Below are positions 58,170 to 64,000 of a stretch of 64,000 bases of DNA, piece after piece; positions within the stretch are counted from its first letter, which is position 1, and the number at the start of each line of letters is the position of its first letter. Location of the stretch: NCBI GenBank assembly GCA_963808965.1, contig CAWEHU010000030.1, positions 145,036 to 209,035 of the forward strand, given 5' to 3'. The stretch is from CAWEHU01 sp963808965. GTDB lineage: Bacteria > Pseudomonadota > Alphaproteobacteria > Acetobacterales > Acetobacteraceae. The notes under the pieces were generated by a model. That model was given only the letters and a program-made list of their open reading frames with translations. It was not told the origin of the DNA and searched no databases. The translations under genes and the position numbers were made by a program.

Positions 58170-60130
58170 ATGGCGGCCCAGGAGACGGACGGGACACCTC
58201 GCTCGACAGCGTCGGACAGCTCGACCACGGCCCAGCAGCCCGGCCCCGACCTGATGCTCGGCCTGTGGACCTCCTGGATGAAGACCCATTCGGAGGGGGG
58301 CCAGGACTTGGCGGGGTTCGGCAGCCCTTGGTGGCAAGTCTCGTCCGACGATCTGTTGGGAAAGATGCTCGCGGGCGGTGTCGCGACGCTGAACGAGACC
58401 CTGGGGAAGGACCCGCTGCTGAGGTCGGTCGACCAGATGTGGAATGCCAACCCGCTCCGGGAGGTGATCCCGATCGACTGGGCCGAGATCGCCCGCTCGC
58501 TCCGGACCGTATGGATGCGGAACATGTCGCGGCCCGCGCAAGCGGCGACGGAGGCCGCCCAGTTCGGCCAGAGCGTGCTGAACACCGCCATGCAGGCTTG
58601 GAACGAGGCCGGGCAGCAATGGTGGGGACTTGCCAGCGGCGACGCGAAGGCCCCCAAGAAGAAGGGCGGCGACAAGCGGTTCAGCGCGCCGGAGTGGCAG
58701 GAGAACCCCGTCTACCGCACCATGCGGGATGTTTATCTGCTCGCGTCGGACTGGCTGTTGCGCCAGGGCGAGGCGTTGGACATGGACGAGGCGGAGAAGC
58801 AGCGCATCAACTTTCATCTCCGCCAGTTCGTGGACGCGACGAGCCCATCCCTGCTGCTGATCTCGAACCCCGCCGCCCTGCGCCGCGCGATGGAGACCGG
58901 CGGCGTCAGCCTGGCGGAGGGTGCACGCAATCTCATGGCCGACCTCAAGGAAGGCCGGTTGAGCATGGTGGACGCGACGGCCTTCGCGCCGGGGCGGAAT
59001 ATGGCGCTTTCGCCCGGCAAGGTCGTCCATCGCAACAAGCTGATCGAGCTGATCCAGTACGAACCGAAGACCGAGACCGTCTACAACACGCCGCTGCTGA
59101 TCTTCCCGCCCTGGATCAACAAATACTACATCCTCGACCTGCAGCCGAAGAACAGCATGATGAAGTGGCTGGTCGAGCAGGGCTTCACCGTTTTCATCGT
59201 TTCCTGGAAAAATCCGGACGAGTCGATGGACGGCATCACCATCGAGGATTACGTCGATCTCGGGCCGCTGGAGGCGAGCGACGTAGTCCGCGAGATTACC
59301 GGCAGTCCCCGCGTCAACACGATGGGTTACTGTATCGGCGGTACGCTGCAACTCCTTACGTTGGCCTGGCTCGCCGCGAAGGGCGACGACGAGCGGTTCA
59401 ACTCCGCGACTTTCATGGTCTCGTTGCAGGACTATTCCCGCGTCGGCGATACCGCGGTGTTCCTCGGCGAGGACAAACTGGATTTCGTTGAACAGCAGAT
59501 GATGCAGCGGGGCTATTTGGACAGCCGCGAAATGTCCAACATGTTCAACTTGCTGCGCGCGAACGACCTGATCTGGTCGAACGTGGTGAACAACTACCTG
59601 ATGGGCCAGAAGCCGCCGGCGTTCGACCTGCTCTACTGGAACAGCGACGGCACGAGAATGACGCGGGCGGCGCACTCCTGGTACCTGCGCAACACCTATG
59701 CCGAGAACAATCTGATCGTGCCGGGCAAGGTGCAGCTCAAGGGCGAGGCGCTGGATCTCGGGAAGATCAAGCAGGATGTGTACGCGGTCGGTGCGGAGAA
59801 GGACCACATCGTTCCGTGGGACGCGGCTTGGCGCATCACCCAGCTCGCGGGCGGCAAGGTCCGTTACGTGCTTGCGAACAGCGGCCACATCGCAGGGATG
59901 ATCAATCCACCCGGCGGCAAGGGGACCTACTGGGTTAACGAGGGCGGGCAGCCAGCCGAGACCGCCGAGGAGTGGCGCAAGGGCGCCACGGCCCATGAGG
60001 GCAGCTGGTGGACCGACTGGGGCGCATGGCTCGCCGAACGCTCGGGCAAGAAGGGCAAGCCCCCCAGATGGGCAGCGCCGCGCACCCGCCGCTCGTTGAC
60101 GCGCCGGGGACGTACGTGCTGGAGAAGTAG
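58170..60130 (+). CDS. phaC: Class I poly(3-hydroxyalkanoate) synthase (frameshift at C-terminus)
   Basis: 653 residues after repair. ATG 58170 has AGGAGG at 58159-58164; the frame is open upstream but is not coding. The PhaC N-terminal domain (residues 50-270) is followed by the alpha/beta-hydrolase catalytic core with Cys388 in the lipase-box-like GYCIGGT, Asp545 (DHIVPW) and His573 (SGHIAGM). It polymerises hydroxyacyl-CoA on granules. Near the end, a run of six C (60060-60065) breaks the frame; a seventh C gives PPQMGSAAHPPLVDAPGTY and a stop at 60128-60130, matching class I C-termini, and the terminator follows at once. Confidence 0.95.
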
Positions 60131-60166
60131 GGGGGCGTCCCCTCCACGGCTTGGCCGCGGGCCATT

Positions 60167-60188
60167 CGCTCTCCCGCGAGGGAGAGCG
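60167..60188 (+). terminator. Intrinsic-terminator-like hairpin after phaC
   Basis: A perfect 9-bp stem CGCTCTCCC/GGGAGAGCG with a GCGA tetraloop, 37 bases after the repaired phaC stop. The following bases hold only a short TTT, so termination may be partial. Its position supports 60130 as the true phaC end. Confidence 0.65.
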
Positions 60189-60309
60189 GGTGGGTCCGTC
60201 TTTACGCTGCGCAATCGGCGCGCCGCCACAAGGGCCGGGCGTGCGACGCCCGCGGGCTGGATGGCACTTCGGAAGATGACGAAATGTCGAGGTGGGTAGA
60301 AGCGGATTT

Positions 60310-60345
60310 TTGCTGTACCGGTCACAGTTGCTGTACCGGTCACAT
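60310..60345 (+). repeat. 18-bp direct repeat, two units
   Basis: TTGCTGTACCGGTCACAG at 60310-60327 is repeated at 60328-60345 with only the last base changed. ACCGGT is a palindrome inside each unit. It lies in the 426-base gap between phaC and the next gene, which otherwise holds only the terminator and no gene I can support. A binding-site pair for a regulator of the downstream gene is possible. Confidence 0.6.
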
Positions 60346-60556
60346 GTTGCGCAAATCAAGAAATCTGGACGTCGGGTTTGACCGCGAAAACGAACGCGCT
60401 GCGAGAGAAACCGCGCCGACGGTCGCCCGCGCCAAGGGGAAGGGCCGCTCATCGCGATTTGAGAGTCAAGCGCTCGTATCCCTTTGGCTTCATGGGCGCT
60501 GATTGATCGATGCGTTCGAGCAATCTCTGCTACGATGGCATCACACGGAGCATCAG

Positions 60557-61009
60557 ATGAAAGCCTTTCTGACCCTCTTCACCCTGTCCCTTTTGATAGG
60601 TACCAACGGTGCCTATGCGAAGCAGGCGAAGCACGGTGACGATGAAGCCGGAGGCCCTCAGGCAACACAGGCGATGCACCATGACGAAGCCGGGACCGTC
60701 ACTTATCGAGGCCAGCTAGAGGGGAGCGGCGGGGAAAAATTCAGCCTCAAAATAGGCCCGGTGCATGAAGGCAAGTCGTGGGTGGCGGTGTATGTCGGTG
60801 CGCACGGCTGCCTCGGCGACATCGCCGGAAAGGCGATGGTGCGCGGAGACGCGCTCGAGCTCACCAAGGATGATGGCGGAAACGACTGCGGCCTGACCAT
60901 CCACCGCAGCGCAACTGGCGCAACGATCACCGAGAGCAATTGCTCCTTAGACCATGGGGCGTCCTGCTCTTTCGACACTCAGGGCAAAACGCTCCGCCGG
61001 GTGAAATAG
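60557..61009 (+). CDS. Small secreted protein of unknown function
   Basis: 150 residues from ATG 60557, with GGAG at 60547-60550. The signal peptide is MKAFLTLFTLSLLIGTNGAYA, probably cleaved after AYA. The mature ~129 residues have a His/Asp-rich start (KHGDDEAGG, MHHDEAG), beta-rich body and four Cys (GCLGD, NDCGL, SNCSLDHGASCSF) suited to two disulfides. I do not recognise the family; some similarity in style to extracellular inhibitor or C-type-lysozyme-inhibitor folds is only an impression. Stand-alone gene, convergent with the TPR gene. Confidence 0.7.
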   Translation: MKAFLTLFTLSLLIGTNGAYAKQAKHGDDEAGGPQATQAMHHDEAGTVTYRGQLEGSGGEKFSLKIGPVHEGKSWVAVYVGAHGCLGDIAGKAMVRGDALELTKDDGGNDCGLTIHRSATGATITESNCSLDHGASCSFDTQGKTLRRVK

Positions 61010-61072
61010 GTTGGGGCAGCTAGAGCGGGTCAAGGTGGCGTGCGCTTCGGCTTGACCTCGGCCGTTGCAAAT

Positions 61073-62777
61073 TCAAGAATTTCGCAGCGGCGTGGGCGAG
61101 CAGCGATTTGCCATAAACGGCCCCTTTTCTAAGCGTTCATTGAGCAGGGCTTGCGCGTTGCCGAGGTTGTTCTGCGTGGTCGCCCATTGGAGCGGCACGC
61201 GCTCGCGCGTCATTTCCTGCAGCGCGGCGCGATAGGCGTTGACCGCCTCCTCCAGCCGCGCCGTGCCGCTCTCGCGTTCCCCGAGCGTCCGAAGCGCGGC
61301 GCCGAGGTTGTTCTGCGTCGTCGCCCATTGGAGCGGCACGCGCTCGCGCGTCCTTTCCTCGCAGCGCGTCGCGATAGGCGCTGACTGCCTGCTCCAGCCG
61401 CGCCGTGCCGCTCTCGCGTTCCCCGAGCGTCCAGAGCGCGTTGCCGAGGTTGTTCTGCGTCGTCGCCCAGTCGAGCGGCACGCGCTCGCGCGTCCATTCC
61501 TGCAGCGCGTCGCGATAGGCGGTGACCGCCTCCTCCAGCCGCGCCGTGCCGCTCTCGCGTTCCCCGAGCCTCCAAAGCGCGTTGCCGAGGTTGTTCTGCG
61601 TCGTCGCCCAGTCGAGCGGCACGCGCTCGCGCGTCCATTCCTGCAGCGCGTCGCGATAGGCCGTGACCGCCTCCTCCAGCCGCGCCGTGCCGCTCTCGCG
61701 CTCCCCGAGCCTCGAAAGCGCGTTGCCGAGGTTGTTCTGCGTTGTTGCCCACAGCGAGCGGCACGCGCTCGCGAGTCCATTCCAGCAGCGCGTCGCGATA
61801 GGCGTTGACCGCCTCCTCCAGCCGCGCCGAGCCGCTCTCGCGTTCCCCGAGCGTCGAAAGCGCGTTGCCGAGGTTGTTCTGCGTCATCGCCCATAGGAGG
61901 GAGGATCGCGCGTATGATTTGTCAGCACCTGCCTGTAAGCAGCGATGCTTTCAAGCAAGGCCGCATTGCTACCTCCTTGGCTTCCGTAATCTTGGAGGGC
62001 GTCAGCCAAAGCGAACCGCACGCCCGAATTTCGAACTCGGACGTCCAAGTGCCTGGCCGAACTTCCAGCAGCCGGCGCACCTGTTCGATAAGAGGTAAAA
62101 GCTTATCGGCAACGTAGTGGCCGGTGAACTTTTCTCGGATCAGCGCAAGGCGGGATTGCGCGAGCATCCCGAGCACTTGCTTAAGGTCATCCCAGAACAG
62201 TGGTGGCAAGGCTAGCGTGTCCACTGAATAGCTTTCACTGCGTTTGATATCGGTAAGTCGATGGGCCGTTGTCCAGTAGAGGCGCATGGCGCTCCTATTG
62301 CCAAGCCGAACGACCTGCCCCAGAGAATAACGTCAGCTCGTGACTGCCGAAGCAGCAGTCGGGCCTGCTCCGTAGCTTTCTCCATCGCTTCTTGTCCGGT
62401 CGTTCCGTCCTCGGCCAAAGTCACAGTGCGATCAAGGGGCTTTGTTCGGCACCCTCGAAGTCATTGTCGAGGCTATCCCGTAACAGACTTTCGTGTTCCC
62501 GGTTTTGATCGCCTTCAAGATGGGCGATGGCAATAGTCAGGCTGCCTTGTTTGGCCGGGACAATCCCCCGCCGCCTGAGGCGCGCAAGCAACTTGGCCAC
62601 GCCCGGCCTCTTCGCAAGTTCTTCCCACTTCCACCAGATAAGAGCGATGACCAGCGCGGATACGGCCAAAACGGCTGGGGCTGTTCCCAAGATGTCGCGG
62701 AGCTTGCCAAATTCCTTGATCTCCACCTCGGCACGGGCAAGAAGGTCGGTGAGGAGTCCTTGATCAAAGTCAGTCAC
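61073..62777 (-). CDS. Membrane-anchored TPR repeat protein (multiple frameshifts)
   Basis: About 568 codons; I join the frames into one gene. It starts at ATG 62777 (MTDFDQGLLTDLLARAEVEI) with one membrane helix (APAVLAVSALVIALIWW). Next comes a cytosolic sensor-like domain (GSLTIAIAHLEGD, TVTLAEDGTTGQEAMEKATE, ADVILWGRSF), then about six TPR units of 47 residues (VPLDWATTQNNLGNALW, RESGTARLEEAVTAYRDAL). Breaks occur near 62433 (C-run), 62290, 61965, 61885, 61750 and 61358. Similar TPR proteins with this N-terminal domain occur in alphaproteobacteria, function unknown; TPRs suggest protein binding. Confidence 0.7.
61150..61890 (-). repeat. 141-bp tandem repeats encoding TPR units
   Basis: The sequence CCGAGGTTGTTCTGCG recurs at 61161, 61302, 61444, 61585, 61726 and 61868. 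Spacings are 141, 142, 141, 141 and 142 bases. The 141-base period equals 47 codons; the two 142-base units contain one extra base each, exactly where the reading frame is lost. High identity between units suggests recent expansion. Confidence 0.9.
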
Positions 62778-63372
62778 CTATCCCTCCGCGCAGACATCAT
62801 ATTTACAGGTAGCCCGGTTGGAGCACGCCCACCACTGAAGGTAAGGCGCATCAAAGGGCTTCCAACAAACACGGCGGCCCACGGAGAGATGGTGCGCAAG
62901 GCAAGCAGATCGTGTGAGAACGCGGGCGCACCGCGGCGGCGCGCAAGATAAATTCGGGCGCCCCAGCCTAATCGCAAGTTTATATCGGTGCGAAGCCCGG
63001 CCGGATTCAAATGATGCTCATTGCCGTTACGGTCCAGAGTTTTCACACGGTCTGCAAGATTTATGCACCAGGATCTCAGCCCTGATTACACTCACTTTTT
63101 CCGGTGCAGAAGTCCGGTGTAAATCTCCGCTTCTCGGTCGAGAGCAGCCCTGACCCCTCAAGTTCGCGCATAAGGCAGGCGGTCCCCTAATTACCGCACA
63201 GCCTCCGCCCCCGCGGGACTCGGCCTCGGGTCCCGTTTCGGCCTCACTGGAAACGAGTGCGAAAAAGAGCCCTCGAAAGAGCGCGGGACGGAAACGCGGG
63301 TCTCGGCACTTCATCCGGACGCAACCGGCGTCGGAATTATGTTGCCACACACGCCGTGGTTGTGGCCTTCTG
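62778..63372. other. Intergenic region without a supported gene
   Basis: About 595 bases with lower apparent coding bias and stops in all frames at short intervals. I see only a TCCGGTG direct repeat near 63099 and 63112 and no convincing promoter, RNA gene or terminator. It must contain the promoter of the TPR gene and of the right-edge orphan gene. Confidence 0.5.
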
Positions 63373-64000
63373 TTGTCCGATGGCTTCGACCCAGCCCTCG
63401 CACCACTCAGCCTGTCGTACCGCCTGGCGCTCATCATCGAGTTCGCTGTGCCAGGCGGCGACCGTGCGCTGCGCCCAGGAGCGCTCGGTCCGGACGCTGA
63501 TATTGGTCTTCAGGGCCTGGGTGCGGCTGCCGCCGCCTCGCCGTCCGGTTCGAGGCGCTGGCCGCCAAGGTGCGCGCCGGCCGGCTTGTCGCGCCGGTGG
63601 TGCGGCTCCGGGCTCCACCTTTGCCGCCGCAATACCGTCTGCCGGGCCGGCCGCAGACCTATCGGCTGCCGCGCGGGTTCGGCTGGCTGCTCCGGCTGGT
63701 GCCGGAGACCGTCGCCTATGGCGGGCAGGTTGAGCACTTACTGGCGGACCCGAAGATGACGGCGCTGCTCGCGGCATCGCCCCAAGCCCGCCGCATCCTA
63801 CGCCCGCTGGCCACATGCTGGCGATCAAGCCGGGGCCGGCGCTGGCTGCCCCACCGCGTGCGAAGCGGCCCCGGCCGCCCGCCGCCGTCGCCATCCCCGC
63901 CCCCGATCCCAGCCGCGCCGCTTCCCGCCCGGTTGCTTCTCTGGCTGGGTTGCCGCCGGATCTGCCGCCGCGCATTGCCGCGGTGCTGGCGTTCACCCTC
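63373..64000 (+). CDS. Orphan conserved protein, probably Acetobacteraceae-restricted (frameshifted, 3' partial)
   Basis: TTG 63373 starts LSDGFDPALAPLSLSYRLAL. One frame later (break near 63525) it reads RFEALAAKVRAGRLVAPVVR and YRLPGRPQTYRLPRGFGWLL. After a third shift near 63808 it continues LAIKPGPALAAPPRAKRPRP to the window end. From memory this layout (Arg/Pro/Leu-rich, PRGFGWLLRLVPE, LLAASPQARRILRPL) matches an uncharacterised protein present in many copies in Acetobacteraceae genomes, but I cannot verify that. Nothing about its function is visible. The 3' end lies outside the window. Confidence 0.5.

Noticed and set aside
61150..61890. Regular repeats that could suggest a CRISPR array or satellite
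   Set aside because: The 141-base period encodes 47-residue TPR units with conserved protein sequence and no unique spacers.
63257..63996. Overlapping open frames on both strands at the right edge read as separate genes
   Set aside because: Only the plus-strand composite shows a coherent protein; the others are shadows of the same GC-rich sequence.

Overview
The window is high-GC DNA from an alphaproteobacterium, most likely Rhodospirillales and probably Acetobacteraceae. Evidence: an alphaproteobacterial rimP-nusA-ylxR/L7Ae-infB-rbfA order, a membrane-bound ferritin (mbfA) with an Irr-like operator, a class I PHB synthase, a SigK/RskA-type sigma/anti-sigma pair, and a right-edge orphan protein of a kind I associate with Acetobacteraceae. 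Nothing in the window points to plasmid or phage DNA; it reads as chromosome with accessory patches.

Layout. 0-15 kb: OmpA-like tail, recQ, a lone xanthine-dehydrogenase-type molybdopterin subunit, an RND efflux operon (fusion protein, pump, DUF4436 protein), aldo/keto reductase, DUF3072 protein, ECF sigma factor with its anti-sigma factor, AsmA protein and a small secreted protein. 15.6-24.1 kb: an acylation/glycan-tailoring cluster of FkbH-like HAD enzyme, VOC protein, acyl carrier protein, MBOAT acyltransferase, acyltransferase-3, SGNH-like protein, TylF-type methyltransferase and a convergent radical SAM protein. The core resembles the DltA-C-B-D logic but with a glyceryl-ACP-forming enzyme as loader. 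24.2-29.3 kb: an envelope module of unknown role (lytic transglycosylase, lipoprotein and two large membrane proteins, divergent). 29.3-29.7 kb: a MITE and short tandem repeats. 29.7-32.0 kb: PAS hybrid histidine kinase. 32.1-38.0 kb: the transcription/translation operon rimP-nusA-ylxR-infB-rbfA behind a good promoter and an attenuator-like hairpin. 38-46 kb: GST, gltBD, NDUFA9-like epimerase. 46-55 kb: tRNA-Leu(CAG), RNase D, decayed hicBA, glycosyltransferase, purH, mbfA, cytochrome b561, Sua5, pepA, holC. 55-60 kb: second MITE copy, nnrS, phasin-like small protein, patatin, phaC. 60-64 kb: secreted small protein, membrane TPR protein with 141-bp repeats, orphan protein cut by the window edge.

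A window-wide feature matters for every reader: at least fifteen conserved genes, including nusA, pepA, holC and phaC, are each split by one- or two-base indels, mostly in homopolymers or a CG dinucleotide run. Adding or removing a base restores the expected protein each time. Uncorrected sequencing or assembly error is the simplest explanation; I annotate these as single genes spanning the break. The hicA remnant is different: it has lost internal sequence and looks like true decay.
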